64,000 nucleotides of DNA from Pseudomonas sp. Ga0074129 (GCA_001465025.1 LNDO01000073.1:50223-114222); one strand, 5' to 3'. Counted from the first letter of the stretch, positions 26,323 to 36,292 are shown. A program made the numbers and translations. The notes: generated by a model from the sequence alone, not told the origin.

Positions 26323-26850
26323 ATGATTCGTATACAAGTGGTCGACGACGAACCCGCCATCCTTAATGCGCTGCAGCGACTGTTGCGCAAAGAAGACTGG
26401 GAAATAGACACCTTCAGCGATCCGCAGGAGGCCCTGCAGGCTCTAACTGGAGCGCCCTATAACCTGATTCTGAGTGACCTGCATATGCCGCAATTGGACG
26501 GCGTCACTTACTTGCAGTTCGCCCGCCAGCGGCAACCGGATGCCATGCGCCTGCTGTTCAGCGGTCACGGCGATCGCGATAGCTTGGTGCAGGCTATCAA
26601 CAATGCCCAGGTACAACGCTTTATCAGCAAGCCCTGGGACGATTACGAGTTAGTGGAAACACTGCGTAACGCACTGCACGTGCAACAACTGCAAGCCGAG
26701 CAACACCGTTTACTGGCGCAGATACAGCACCAGCAAAAGCAGATATCCAGCCATCGCCACACGTTGCAGGAAATGCAGCGCCTTCACCCGCAACTGCTGC
26801 AACTCAAGTTCGCTGAAGACGGCAGTGTTTTACTCGACGAGGAACCTTGA
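26323..26850 (+). CDS. Receiver-domain response regulator with coiled-coil tail
   Basis: A 175-residue protein with one receiver domain: acidic pair D8-D9, phosphoacceptor D52 in LILSDLHMPQLDG, and Lys in ISKPWDDYELV. The remaining 50 residues are a Gln/His-rich coiled coil (LQAEQHRLLAQIQHQQKQ) with no DNA-binding or enzymatic domain. It lies four bases after the degenerate HD-GYP regulator and probably accepts phosphate from the same kinase, acting through protein contacts. Its receiver closely resembles that of its neighbour, suggesting duplication. Confidence 0.88.
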   Translation: MIRIQVVDDEPAILNALQRLLRKEDWEIDTFSDPQEALQALTGAPYNLILSDLHMPQLDGVTYLQFARQRQPDAMRLLFSGHGDRDSLVQAINNAQVQRFISKPWDDYELVETLRNALHVQQLQAEQHRLLAQIQHQQKQISSHRHTLQEMQRLHPQLLQLKFAEDGSVLLDEEP

Positions 26851-26881
26851 GCAGCAGTGGCAGCCACTGCTGCTCGACTCA

Positions 26882-29800
26882 TCAGAGGGTGGCTGCCTCA
26901 GCCCGTACCGGCTGCCAACGGCGCAGCAGCATGTACAGGGTCGGGATAACGAACAGCGTGAAGAAGGTGCCCACCAACAGGCCACCGACAATCACCAGGC
27001 CAATCTGCTGACGGCTTTCAGCACCTGCGCCCGTAGCAATCGCCAGGGGCATTGAGCCCAATACCATCGCCCCGGTGGTCATCAAAATCGGGCGCAGGCG
27101 CTGCACCGACGCCTCAATCACCGCCGCGCGCACTTCAACACCTTGGCGCAGTAACACGTTGGCAAACTCAACAATGAGAATGCCGTGCTTGGTGATCAGA
27201 CCAATCAGCGTGACCAGGCCAATCTGCGAATAGATATTCAGGGTGCCGCCAAACAGCGTCAGCGCCAGCAACGCGCCGGCCATCGACAGCGGCACACTGA
27301 GCAGAATGATCAGCGGGTCGGTAAAGCTCTCAAACTGCGCCGCCAGCACCAGGAAGATAAACGCCAGCGCCAAGGCAAAGATCAACGCAATGCCCGAGCT
27401 GGACTCTTTAAAGTCCCGCGAGGTGCCGGTGTAGTCGTACTGGGTTTCCGCTGGGAACACCGTGCGCGCCGTGTTTTCCAGGTGCGCCAGCGCCTCACCG
27501 AGGGTATACCCCGCGCCCACGTTGGCACTCACGGTCACCGCGCGCAGTTGGTTGAAGTGATTCAGCTCGCGCGGCGCTACGGTTTCTCGCACCTCGATCA
27601 GGTTGGATAACTGCACCATGCTGTCATCGCGGCCGCGCACATAGACCCGGTTCAGGTCCTGCGGGTTGCTGCGGTCCACGCCCTGCAACTGCACCAGCAC
27701 ATCATATTGCTCGCCGTTCTGTTTAAAGCGCGTGACCTGGCGACTGCCGAACAAGCTTTCCAGGCTGCGACCGATGGTGGCCACGTCGCTGCCCACCGCC
27801 ACCGCCTGTTCACGATTGACCGCTACTTTAAGCTGCGGCGCATTGAGCTTGAGGTCGCTATCCAGGCTTTCCAAGCCCGGATAATCGCGCAGCTCGGTCA
27901 GCAGCTGATCCACATACACCTGCAACTCGCTGTACTCCATCGAGGAGCGAATAACGAAGTTGACCGGCTGGTTACGCGCGCTCTGTCCGAGCGGCGGACG
28001 GTTGACCGGGAAGGCACGCACGCCGGCAATGTCCTGCATTTTCGGCAGCAACTCATTGCGAATTTCAAACTGGCTGCGCGAGCGGTCCGCCCAGTCCTCA
28101 AGTTTCATAAACGAAATGCCTTGCGCCACCGTGGGGAAACCGGCAATCACCAGGTAACGGTTGGTTTCTTCGATGCTGGCATAAGCCGCCTCCAACTCTT
28201 GGGCATAACGCCCGGTGTAATTCAGCGTTGAGCCATCCGGGCCGCTGAACACACCAATGATCGTGCCGGTGTCTTCGGTGGGTGCCAGTTCGGATTTCAA
28301 ACCCACAAACAGCACAGCGCACGCCACGATGGTCAGCACCAGCAGCCCCACCATCAGTACCCACATGCTGAGCGCCTTGGCCAGCAGGTGCTTGTAGCGG
28401 TAGGTCAAGCCGTTGAGAAATTTTTCAATCAGGTTATACAGCCAGTTATGCCGCTTACCGTCCTGATGCGGCTTGAGCAACAACGCGCACATCATCGGCG
28501 TCAACGTCAGGGCAACAAAACCCGACACCAGCACCGCGCCAGCCAGCGTCCAGGCAAATTCGGTAAACAGCTTCCCGGTGGTGCCCTGCATAAAGCCGAT
28601 GGGTGCGAACACGGCGGCCAGTGTGAGGGTCATGGCGATCACCGCGAACGCAATCTCACGGCTGCCCTTGAAGGCGGCCTGCATGGGCGACATGCCGTCC
28701 TCGATATGCCGGTGAATGTTCTCCAGCATGACGATGGCATCGTCCACCACCAAGCCGATGGCCAACACCATCGCCAACAGCGTCAGGGTATTGATGGTAA
28801 AGCCCATCAACGCCATCAAAGCGAAGGCACCAATTAGCGAAACCGGGATGGTCACCAACGGAATCAGGGTGGCACGCAACGAACGCAGGAAGATAAAGAT
28901 GATCAGGATGACCAGCGCTACTGCTTCCCAGATGGTGACAAACACGTTGTCGATCGACTCGCGGATAAACTGCGAGTTGTCATTGGCCACGGCTATTTCC
29001 ATGCCGTCGGGCAACAGTGCGCGGATATCCGGCATGGCCGCTTCAAGTCCATCGGAGATGTCCAGCGGGTTGGCCGTGGCCTGCTTGATCATGCCCATTG
29101 AAACAGCAGGCTTGCCTTTGAAGCGCACGATACTGCGTTCATCGCGGGCGCCGATTTCGGCATACCCCACATCGGCCAAACGCAGCAGATAGCCGCGCGA
29201 ATCATCCAGAATGAGCTGATTGAACTGCTCCGGAGTGTTCATATCGGTTTCGGATAGCACGGTAAATTCGCGCTGCTGCGATTCGATCCGCCCGGCCGGA
29301 ATCTCAACATTTTGCCGGCGCAAGGCGTCTTCCACGTCCTGCACGGTGAGGTTGTGCGCGGCGAGTTTTTCCGGGTCCAGCCAGATGCGCATGGCAAAGG
29401 TGCGACCACCGCGTATCTGCACTTCAGAGACACCGGGAATGGTTTGCAGGCGATCTTTGATCACCCGCTCCAGCACGTCAGTGATCTCCATGGCGCTGTA
29501 GCGTTCGCTGTAGAACGCCAGCCAGATCACCGGCTGAGCATCGGCCTCGACTTTCTGCACAATCGGCTCGGAGATTTCATCCGGCAGCAAGCCACGCACC
29601 CGGCCCAGACGATCACGCACATCGTTGGCGGCCTCATCGGAATTGCTGCCCAGACGAAACTGCGCGGTGATCTGGGTGTTTTCTGAACGGCTGATGGAGG
29701 TGACGAAATCCAGCCCCTCAATGCCCGACAACACATCCTCAATCGGCTGGGCGACCTGCGACTCCATGATCTCCGGGCTGGCACCGGGATAGGTGACGTT

Positions 29801-29941
29801 CACCGTGACAATCGGCACATCGATATTCGGGTACTCGCGCACTGAAAGGCGGTCGTAAGCCATCAGCCCGAGCAGCACCACAATCAACGACAGTACCGTG
29901 GCAAATACCGGCCGGCGGATGCAGATGTCAGACAAGGTCAT
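26882..29941 (-). CDS. RND multidrug efflux permease (HAE1 family)
   Basis: A 1019-residue inner-membrane proton/drug antiporter. The twelve-segment RND layout is present, with two large periplasmic loops. The proton-relay aspartates are in TM4 (LAIGLVVDDAIVMLENI), and the TM11 repeat reads LIGLITKHGILIVEFAN. The N-terminal MTLSDICIRRPVFATVLS and YPNIDVPIVTVNVTYPGAS are typical HAE1 features. Its ATG overlaps the adaptor stop codon (ATGA), so the two are coupled. No outer-membrane factor gene follows, so it must borrow one. The substrate range cannot be predicted. Confidence 0.93.
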   Translation of the reverse strand: MTLSDICIRRPVFATVLSLIVVLLGLMAYDRLSVREYPNIDVPIVTVNVTYPGASPEIMESQVAQPIEDVLSGIEGLDFVTSISRSENTQITAQFRLGSNSDEAANDVRDRLGRVRGLLPDEISEPIVQKVEADAQPVIWLAFYSERYSAMEITDVLERVIKDRLQTIPGVSEVQIRGGRTFAMRIWLDPEKLAAHNLTVQDVEDALRRQNVEIPAGRIESQQREFTVLSETDMNTPEQFNQLILDDSRGYLLRLADVGYAEIGARDERSIVRFKGKPAVSMGMIKQATANPLDISDGLEAAMPDIRALLPDGMEIAVANDNSQFIRESIDNVFVTIWEAVALVILIIFIFLRSLRATLIPLVTIPVSLIGAFALMALMGFTINTLTLLAMVLAIGLVVDDAIVMLENIHRHIEDGMSPMQAAFKGSREIAFAVIAMTLTLAAVFAPIGFMQGTTGKLFTEFAWTLAGAVLVSGFVALTLTPMMCALLLKPHQDGKRHNWLYNLIEKFLNGLTYRYKHLLAKALSMWVLMVGLLVLTIVACAVLFVGLKSELAPTEDTGTIIGVFSGPDGSTLNYTGRYAQELEAAYASIEETNRYLVIAGFPTVAQGISFMKLEDWADRSRSQFEIRNELLPKMQDIAGVRAFPVNRPPLGQSARNQPVNFVIRSSMEYSELQVYVDQLLTELRDYPGLESLDSDLKLNAPQLKVAVNREQAVAVGSDVATIGRSLESLFGSRQVTRFKQNGEQYDVLVQLQGVDRSNPQDLNRVYVRGRDDSMVQLSNLIEVRETVAPRELNHFNQLRAVTVSANVGAGYTLGEALAHLENTARTVFPAETQYDYTGTSRDFKESSSGIALIFALALAFIFLVLAAQFESFTDPLIILLSVPLSMAGALLALTLFGGTLNIYSQIGLVTLIGLITKHGILIVEFANVLLRQGVEVRAAVIEASVQRLRPILMTTGAMVLGSMPLAIATGAGAESRQQIGLVIVGGLLVGTFFTLFVIPTLYMLLRRWQPVRAEAATL

Positions 29942-30969
29942 GGACGCGGCTCCACCACCTTGGTGCGCACAGGTGAACCGGCGCGGACTTTTTGCCAGCC
30001 GGCGCTGATCAGGGTTTCATCGCCTTGCAGCCCGTCAACCACTTCAACTTTGCCTGCCTCGCGCTTGCCCAGGCGCACCTCACGCAGTTCAACCTTGCCG
30101 TCTACCACCAGGTTGACCAACAAGCGATTGCCCACCGGCATCACCGCCTCTTCGGGAATTACCCAGGCGTTGGGGCGCTCAGCCAAAATCACCGAAACGC
30201 GGACAAACTGCCCAGGACTCAAGCGCCCTTCACGGTTGCTGATATGCGCACGAATCGCCTGACTGCGGCCGACTTCGTCCAAACGCGGATTGATGGCGAA
30301 TACCTCGCCACTGAAACGCTCGCCGGGATAAGCATCCAGGCTGACTTCAATAAGTTGCTTGAGGCGAATCTGGCTGACGGCTTTTTGCGGAATACGGAAA
30401 TCCACTTTCAGCGGATCAAGTACTTCGAGGTTGACGATGTCCTGCCCTTCGCTGAGGTATGCGCCGGGGCTGACCTGACGCAAACCCAGTACGCCGTCAT
30501 AGGGTGCCACGATGCGGGTTTTGTCCAAGCGCGCCTGTGATAACGCCAGACTGGCGCGCGACGCTTGCTGCTGGGCGCTGGCTTCATCCAGCGCTTGGGC
30601 GTTGCTGGCACCACGCTTGAAGAGCATCTGCGCGCGCTCGAAATTCTTCTCCGCCAGGTTCAGGTTGGCCTGCGCCTGCGCCAACTCAGCACGGGCGATG
30701 GCATCGTCCAGGCTGACCAGCAAATCACCGGCTGCCACCCGTTGGCCCTCGCGAAAATGCAATTGCGCCACTCGGCCGGCAATTTCCGGGCGGATGATCA
30801 CCGACTCATCTGGGGTCAGCGAACCGAACGTCACCAGTTCGTCACGCACGTGCTGTTGCACGGGTTTAACCACCTCGACCAATGGCCCAGGGTTGGCATG
30901 AACCAGCGCACTGGCACTTAAGGAGAACAGCATAACGGCGCTCAGCATCGCAGCAGTGCGAGCAGACAT
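29938..30969 (-). CDS. RND efflux periplasmic adaptor (MFP/HlyD family)
   Basis: A 343-residue membrane fusion protein linking the RND pump to an outer-membrane channel. It has a signal peptide (about residues 1-26, ending LVHA), a split lipoyl domain (HFREGQRVAAGDLLVSLDD and VAPYDGVLGLRQVSPGAYLSEGQ), an alpha-hairpin between them and a beta-barrel region (VDFRIPQKAVSQI). There is no lipobox, so it is probably soluble or held by the complex. I chose the ATG at 30969 rather than the upstream TTG because GAGG lies six bases before it. That site is inside a hairpin (30976-30995). Confidence 0.9.
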   Translation of the reverse strand: MSARTAAMLSAVMLFSLSASALVHANPGPLVEVVKPVQQHVRDELVTFGSLTPDESVIIRPEIAGRVAQLHFREGQRVAAGDLLVSLDDAIARAELAQAQANLNLAEKNFERAQMLFKRGASNAQALDEASAQQQASRASLALSQARLDKTRIVAPYDGVLGLRQVSPGAYLSEGQDIVNLEVLDPLKVDFRIPQKAVSQIRLKQLIEVSLDAYPGERFSGEVFAINPRLDEVGRSQAIRAHISNREGRLSPGQFVRVSVILAERPNAWVIPEEAVMPVGNRLLVNLVVDGKVELREVRLGKREAGKVEVVDGLQGDETLISAGWQKVRAGSPVRTKVVEPRP

Positions 30970-30975
30970 ATACAA

Positions 30976-30995
30976 CCTCTAATCTTTTGTAGAGG
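30976..30995 (-). promoter_or_regulatory. Hairpin covering the adaptor ribosome binding site
   Basis: On the minus strand CCTCTA pairs with TAGAGG across an eight-base loop, and TAGAGG is the Shine-Dalgarno sequence of the adaptor gene, six bases before its ATG. It may limit translation until opened, or be a short DNA operator. Confidence 0.5.
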
Positions 30996-31106
30996 GTCAG
31001 TCTAACGGCGTGATGTGGGCGATCCGCCGTTAAACATGTTTCCCGATGTTAGGAAAGGCTGTCATTTAGCCCGTTCTATGGATCATCTGGCTGGGGAGAA
31101 TCAACG

Positions 31107-31901
31107 TCACTGACGCATCCCCCGGCCGCTGATCAGCAGACGAATGCACACGCCGTAGAGTAGGGCTGTCGCCACCAACATAAACCCGATGGCCACGCCG
31201 ATACGGATATCTGACACACCTAAAATGCCGTAACGAAAGGCGTTGACCATGTGCAGCACCGGATTAGCCATGGACAGGGTCTGCCAGAAAGGCGGCAGCA
31301 GGCTGATCGAATAAAACACCCCGCCCAAGTAGGTCAAAGGCGTCAGCACAAAGGTTGGAATGATCGAAATATCATCGAAGTTGCGCGCGAACACCGCGTT
31401 GATAAAACCGCCCAGGGAGAAGATGGTCGCGGTGAGTAGCACCACCAACACCGTCACACCCAAGTGGTGCACCTGCAAATGGGTGAAGAACAGCGACAAC
31501 ACGGTGACGATCAGCCCCACTGCCAAGCCGCGCAACACCCCGCCGGTGACGTAGCCAATCAGAATGATGTGTGGCGACACCGGTGAAACCATCAGTTCCT
31601 CAATCGAGCGCTGGAATTTGCTGCCAAAGAAACTCGACACCACGTTGCCGTAGGAGTTGGTGATCACCGACATCATGATCAGCCCCGGCACGATGTACTC
31701 CATGTAGCTGAAGCCACCCATGTCGCCAATCTGACTGCCAATCAGGTTACCGAAGATGACGAAGTAGAGAACCATGGTGATCGCTGGCGGCAGCAGGGTT
31801 TGCGGCCAGATGCGCGTGAAGCGCCGGATCTCGCGGTAAACGATGGTACGCAGCGCGACCATATTGGCAGTGAATTCGGAGTTCAAATACGCCGTGCTCA
31901 T
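31107..31901 (-). CDS. ABC-2 type transporter permease (YadH-like)
   Basis: A 264-residue inner-membrane protein with six hydrophobic segments and the ABC-2 signature region (LMVSPVSPHIILIGYVTGGVLRG). The N-terminal amphipathic helix ALRTIVYREIRRFTRIW is typical of YadH-type permeases. It pairs with the ATPase gene immediately upstream, overlapping it by four bases (ATGA). Such two-gene exporters move polysaccharides, lipids or drugs; this one has no further context to identify its cargo. Confidence 0.9.
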   Translation of the reverse strand: MSTAYLNSEFTANMVALRTIVYREIRRFTRIWPQTLLPPAITMVLYFVIFGNLIGSQIGDMGGFSYMEYIVPGLIMMSVITNSYGNVVSSFFGSKFQRSIEELMVSPVSPHIILIGYVTGGVLRGLAVGLIVTVLSLFFTHLQVHHLGVTVLVVLLTATIFSLGGFINAVFARNFDDISIIPTFVLTPLTYLGGVFYSISLLPPFWQTLSMANPVLHMVNAFRYGILGVSDIRIGVAIGFMLVATALLYGVCIRLLISGRGMRQ

Positions 31902-32830
31902 ACCGCCACCTTCGTCAGATTTTTTTCCACCAGGGAGACAAACAGTTCCTCCAGGCGATTGGTCTTATTGCGCAAGCTGAGCACTTCAACCTTCTGCAGC
32001 GCGAGCTGGCGAAACAACTCGGTCACGCCCTGCGCCTTGTTCACCTGCACTTGCAGGGTATGCGCGTCGAGCAACTGCGCCGGATAACCCAGCAGTTGTG
32101 GTGCAATTAACTGGGCGTCTTTGAGGTCGAGCAGAAAAGTCTCCACCTGCAGCTTTTTCAGTAGGTCCTTCATGTTGGTGTTTTCGACAATCCGCCCGTG
32201 GTCGATGATGCCGATGTTGCGGCACAACTGTTCGGCTTCCTCTAGGTAATGGGTGGTCAGGATGATGGTGATGCCCTGCTGGTTCAGCTCGGTGAGAAAG
32301 CTCCACATCGAGCGCCGCAGTTCGATATCCACACCGGCCGTTGGCTCATCAAGAATCAACAGACGCGGCTGATGCACCAGCGCGCGGGCAATCATCAAAC
32401 GGCGCTTCATACCGCCGGACAGCTCACGCGACGGCACGTTGTGCTTGCCCCATAAACCCAACTGAGTCAGGTACTGCTCGGCGCGCGCCTTGGCGATTTT
32501 TGCCGGGATGCCGTAGTAACCGGCTTGGGTCACGACGATGTCGAAGGCCTTCTCGAACTGGTTGAAGTTGAATTCCTGCGGCACGACGCCCAGGCAGCGC
32601 TTGAGCGCCGAAGGCTCTTTATCCAAGTCGTGACCGAACACATTGACCGAACCAGTGGTCTTGGTCACCAGGGTCGAGAGGATGCCGATGGTGGTGGATT
32701 TACCGGCACCGTTGGGGCCGAGCAGGGCAAAAAAATCGCCTTCAGCCACGTCCAGGTCGATGCCATGCAACGCCTGAAAGCCGTTGCCATAGGTCTTGGT
32801 CAACTGGCGAATGGACAGCGCAGTAGTCAT
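31898..32830 (-). CDS. ABC transporter ATP-binding protein (YadG-like)
   Basis: A 310-residue ATPase with Walker A GPNGAGKST, Q-loop VVPQEFNFN, signature LSGGMKRRL, Walker B LLILDEPTAGVD and switch His in LTTHYLEEAEQL. A C-terminal extension of about 80 residues (from about residue 225) is typical of DrrA/YadG-type exporter ATPases. It energises the permease encoded next. The gene order (ATPase, permease) matches a PAO1 pair I recall as PA2812-PA2811. Confidence 0.92.
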   Translation of the reverse strand: MTTALSIRQLTKTYGNGFQALHGIDLDVAEGDFFALLGPNGAGKSTTIGILSTLVTKTTGSVNVFGHDLDKEPSALKRCLGVVPQEFNFNQFEKAFDIVVTQAGYYGIPAKIAKARAEQYLTQLGLWGKHNVPSRELSGGMKRRLMIARALVHQPRLLILDEPTAGVDIELRRSMWSFLTELNQQGITIILTTHYLEEAEQLCRNIGIIDHGRIVENTNMKDLLKKLQVETFLLDLKDAQLIAPQLLGYPAQLLDAHTLQVQVNKAQGVTELFRQLALQKVEVLSLRNKTNRLEELFVSLVEKNLTKVAV

Positions 32831-33035
32831 AAAAGTAAGGGCACCTTGCAGAAGAGAAAAATTACAGCGGTAGCGTGTTTAACAACGAGCCGGGCCTGCC
32901 TGGCGATTGCACGACACGCCAACGGCCCACGATACAGGCACAGCCTAACAGTGCTCAGGGCAGATTAAACGTGACTGTTTACGATGGTGCCTATCAGCTA
33001 CATCGATACGAGTAGCCTGCCTCTCTGCACAAACC

Positions 33036-33692
33036 TCAGCCCGCCGCCTCAGCAGCCAAGTCGCCCGTAAGCGTCAGCGACTGCTCAGTGAACAGGTGCG
33101 GGTAACACGTCGCCAAATGTTCAAACATTAGTGCGTGCGGCACATCCGCAAACTGCCCGTGGTCGCGCAGGTATTCCATATAAGGCTGGCCTTGCTGGTT
33201 GAAGGGGTGAAAAACGCTGTCGTTCAGCCCATCAAATGCCAAAGGCGCCACCTTGAACACCCGGCACAGGGCCAGGTTGAAGGCTGGCGTAGCCTTGACC
33301 CAACGATCAGCCAAGTACAGTTCGGTGTAACCGTGCATGGCGAACACATCACTGCGCAACAACGCCAACAACCGCGGCGTAGCCAAGTGGTTGCGCACAT
33401 CGGCCAAGCCAATCCGTGCGGGGATGCCGCAATGCCGAGCGCAAGCCGCGAGCAACGCAGCCTTGGGCACACAATAACTCTCACCTGCGAGCACCGCATG
33501 ACTGGCCTTGAGGGTGTCCGGCTCACGGCTGAACACATAGGGGTTGTAGCGAATCTCATCGCGCACCGCGTAATACAGGTTGATGGCCTGCTCACGTGGG
33601 TCGCGACTGGCACCGCGAAATTTTTCTGCGAACTCCACCAGCGCGGGGTGGTCACTATCGATGAAGCGGCCGGGTTCGAGGTATTCACGCAT
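33036..33692 (-). CDS. Transglutaminase-like cysteine hydrolase
   Basis: A 218-residue cytoplasmic protein of the transglutaminase-like superfamily (papain-like fold). Catalytic candidates are C74 in GESYCVPKAALLAACARHCGIPARIGLADVRNH and H120 in AMHGYTELYLADRWVKATPAFN; the third position, usually Asp, appears to be within TPAFN and is not a clear Asp. Bacterial members are usually peptidases or amidases rather than crosslinkers. The ATG at 33692 with an upstream GGAG site is chosen over a long non-homologous extension. It is divergent from fadE. Confidence 0.85.
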   Translation of the reverse strand: MREYLEPGRFIDSDHPALVEFAEKFRGASRDPREQAINLYYAVRDEIRYNPYVFSREPDTLKASHAVLAGESYCVPKAALLAACARHCGIPARIGLADVRNHLATPRLLALLRSDVFAMHGYTELYLADRWVKATPAFNLALCRVFKVAPLAFDGLNDSVFHPFNQQGQPYMEYLRDHGQFADVPHALMFEHLATCYPHLFTEQSLTLTGDLAAEAAG

Positions 33693-33844
33693 CAGGGTTG
33701 CTCCATGACTGAGAGACCAGTCTAGCGAGACGAGTCCAGCCAATGTCACGACGATTCGGCCAAGCCCACCGCTCTTGTCGCCATCAATGACGACTATGTT
33801 CGTGATGGTGCGGAAAAACGCACTGTCACCATGGAGAACTCTGC

Positions 33845-36292
33845 ATGCTCGCTCTCTGGTTACTCGCCCTGCTGTTCGGCACGGCCTTTCTAGCCCACCG
33901 GCGCACGGCGCCTCTGTCCGCCCTGGCAATGGTGGCCGGTTTTCTGATTGTGATGGGCGCGCTCAGCCAAGCACCGGTCTGGCTGTTGGGCCTGCTCTGG
34001 CTGCTCCTGCTGGCAGTAGCCTTACCTCTGCTGCTGTCGCAACAACGCCGCAGCCTATTCACTGCGCCGCTGTTTGCCTGGTTCAAACGCGTACTGCCGC
34101 CAATGTCGGCCACCGAACGCGACGCCATCGAAGCCGGCACCGTGTGGTGGGATGGCGAGCTATTTAGCGGCCGCCCCAAGTGGGACACCCTGCTCGCCTA
34201 CCCCAAAGCGCAGCTCACCGAAGAAGAGCAGGCCTTTATCGACGGCCCGACCGAAGCGCTCTGCGCCATGGTCAGTGACTGGCAGATCGGCCAGCAGATG
34301 GACCTGCCCGCCGAGGCCTGGGGGCATATCAAGCGACACGGCTTCTTCGCACTGATTATCCCCACGCAATATGGCGGCAAGGGCTTTTCGGCCTACGCCC
34401 ACTCCCAGGTGGCAATGAAGTTGGCCACCCGCTCGGGTGATCTGGCCTCCACGGTGATGGTGCCCAACTCCCTCGGCCCAGCCGAGTTACTGATGCACTA
34501 CGGCACCGAGGCACAACGTGATCATTACCTGCCGCGCCTGGCGCGTGGTGAGGACATCCCCTGTTTCGCCCTCACCGGCCCGCTAGCAGGCTCCGACGCT
34601 GGCGCCATGCCGGACACAGGAATCATCTGCAAAGGCCAGTGGCAAGGCGAGGAAGTGATCGGTCTGCGCCTGAACTGGGAAAAGCGCTATATCACCCTCG
34701 GCCCAGTTGCCACCCTGCTTGGCCTGGCCTTCAAGGCTTACGATCCCGAGCATCTGCTGGGCGAAGAAGAAGAGCTGGGCATCAGTCTGGCCCTAGTACC
34801 CACCGAAACGCCCGGCGTCGAGATCGGCCGTCGCCATCTACCGCTCGGCGCAGCCTTTATGAACGGTCCAAATTCCGGCAAGGATGTGTTTATTCCGCTG
34901 GAGTACCTGATCGGCGGCCAGGAGATGCTCGGCAAGGGCTGGATAATGCTGATGAACTGCCTGTCCGTAGGCCGCTCCATCTCCCTACCAGCTGTCGGCA
35001 CCGGCGCGGCCAAATTCACCAGTTTGGTCACCGGTCAGTACAGCCAGGTCCGCGAGCAGTTCAATGTGCCGCTTTCAGCCTTTGAAGGCATCCAGCAAGC
35101 CCTTGCGCGGATTGGCGGCAACGCCTGGCTGATGGACAGCGCACGCATCCTCACTGCCAACGCGGTGGATCTGGGCGAGAAACCCTCAGTGCTCTCGGCC
35201 ATCCTCAAGTACCACCTGACCGAACGTGGCCGCGAATGCATCAGCCACGCCATGGACGTTCACGGCGGCAAGGGCATTGTCATGGGTCCGAACAACTACC
35301 TGGCCCGCTCATGGCAGGGCGCGCCGATCTTTATCACCGTGGAGGGGGCCAATATCCTCTCGCGCAACCTGATGATCTTTGGTCAGGGCGCGATTCGCTG
35401 TCACCCCTATGTGCTCAAGGAAATGGCCTTGGCTGGTCGCGAAGATCAAGATCAGGCGCTAGAAGAGTTCGATTCGCTGCTGCTGCAACATATCGGTTTT
35501 GCCATCAGCAACGCCGCCAGCAGCCTGCTGCTCAGCCTCGGCCTTGGGGTTTTCAGCCAGGTTCCCGGCGACTCCATCAGCCGCCCTTATTTCCGCGCAC
35601 TCAACCGCCTGGCCGCAGCCTTTGCCCTGCTCGCCGACACCAGCATGATGCTGCTGGGCGGTGAACTGAAACGCCGCGAACGCCTGTCCGCGCGCCTTGG
35701 TGATGTGCTTAGTCACTTATACCTGGCCTCGGCGGCGCTCAAACGCTACCACGACCTCGGCTACCCGGAACATTCACACCCCATGCTGCACTGGGCCGTG
35801 GAAGAAAGCCTGGGCAAAGCCGAACAGGCGCTGGACGAACTGCTCAGCAACTTCCCCAACAAACTGCTCGGCTGCGCCCTGCGCTTGTTGGTATTGCCGC
35901 TCGGTCGCCGGCACAAAGGCCCAAGCGATGAACTGGACGCTGAAGTGGCCGGCATTATCGGCCGCAACAGCGGTGATCCGGCACTGGAGGAGTTACTTGA
36001 AGGCTGCTATCGCCCGCTGGCCGAACAGGACCCCGTGGGTGCCCTGCAACACGCCATAAACCTGCTGCGCGAAACGCAACCCCTGCAGAAGAAGCTGCAC
36101 AAGGCCGTCAAGGCAAACCAGGTGCACGCGCAGCCTGGGCAAAGTCTGATTGATGCAGGCCTGGCTGCTGGCGTCCTCAACCCTGAAGAAGCGCGCAATT
36201 TAAAGCAGGCCGAAGCGGCTCGGCGAGTGGTGATTGATGTCGACGACTTCGCCAAGGAGGAACTGACGCTGGGCACTGGCAAGGTGCGCTAG
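33845..36292 (+). CDS. fadE: Acyl-CoA dehydrogenase FadE
   Basis: An 815-residue FAD-dependent enzyme catalysing the first step of fatty-acid beta-oxidation, forming trans-2-enoyl-CoA. It is of the long FadE type: hydrophobic N-terminal segments (about residues 1-68) place it at the inner membrane, then the dehydrogenase domain (PTQYGGKGFSAYAHSQVAMKLATRSG, FALTGPLAGSDAGAMPDTG, CLSVGRSISLPAVGTGAAK, MDVHGGKGIVMGPNNYLARSW) and a FadE-specific C-terminal helical domain (about 530-815). A GGAG lies upstream of the ATG at 33845. It is not in an operon with other fad genes. Confidence 0.93.
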   Translation: MLALWLLALLFGTAFLAHRRTAPLSALAMVAGFLIVMGALSQAPVWLLGLLWLLLLAVALPLLLSQQRRSLFTAPLFAWFKRVLPPMSATERDAIEAGTVWWDGELFSGRPKWDTLLAYPKAQLTEEEQAFIDGPTEALCAMVSDWQIGQQMDLPAEAWGHIKRHGFFALIIPTQYGGKGFSAYAHSQVAMKLATRSGDLASTVMVPNSLGPAELLMHYGTEAQRDHYLPRLARGEDIPCFALTGPLAGSDAGAMPDTGIICKGQWQGEEVIGLRLNWEKRYITLGPVATLLGLAFKAYDPEHLLGEEEELGISLALVPTETPGVEIGRRHLPLGAAFMNGPNSGKDVFIPLEYLIGGQEMLGKGWIMLMNCLSVGRSISLPAVGTGAAKFTSLVTGQYSQVREQFNVPLSAFEGIQQALARIGGNAWLMDSARILTANAVDLGEKPSVLSAILKYHLTERGRECISHAMDVHGGKGIVMGPNNYLARSWQGAPIFITVEGANILSRNLMIFGQGAIRCHPYVLKEMALAGREDQDQALEEFDSLLLQHIGFAISNAASSLLLSLGLGVFSQVPGDSISRPYFRALNRLAAAFALLADTSMMLLGGELKRRERLSARLGDVLSHLYLASAALKRYHDLGYPEHSHPMLHWAVEESLGKAEQALDELLSNFPNKLLGCALRLLVLPLGRRHKGPSDELDAEVAGIIGRNSGDPALEELLEGCYRPLAEQDPVGALQHAINLLRETQPLQKKLHKAVKANQVHAQPGQSLIDAGLAAGVLNPEEARNLKQAEAARRVVIDVDDFAKEELTLGTGKVR

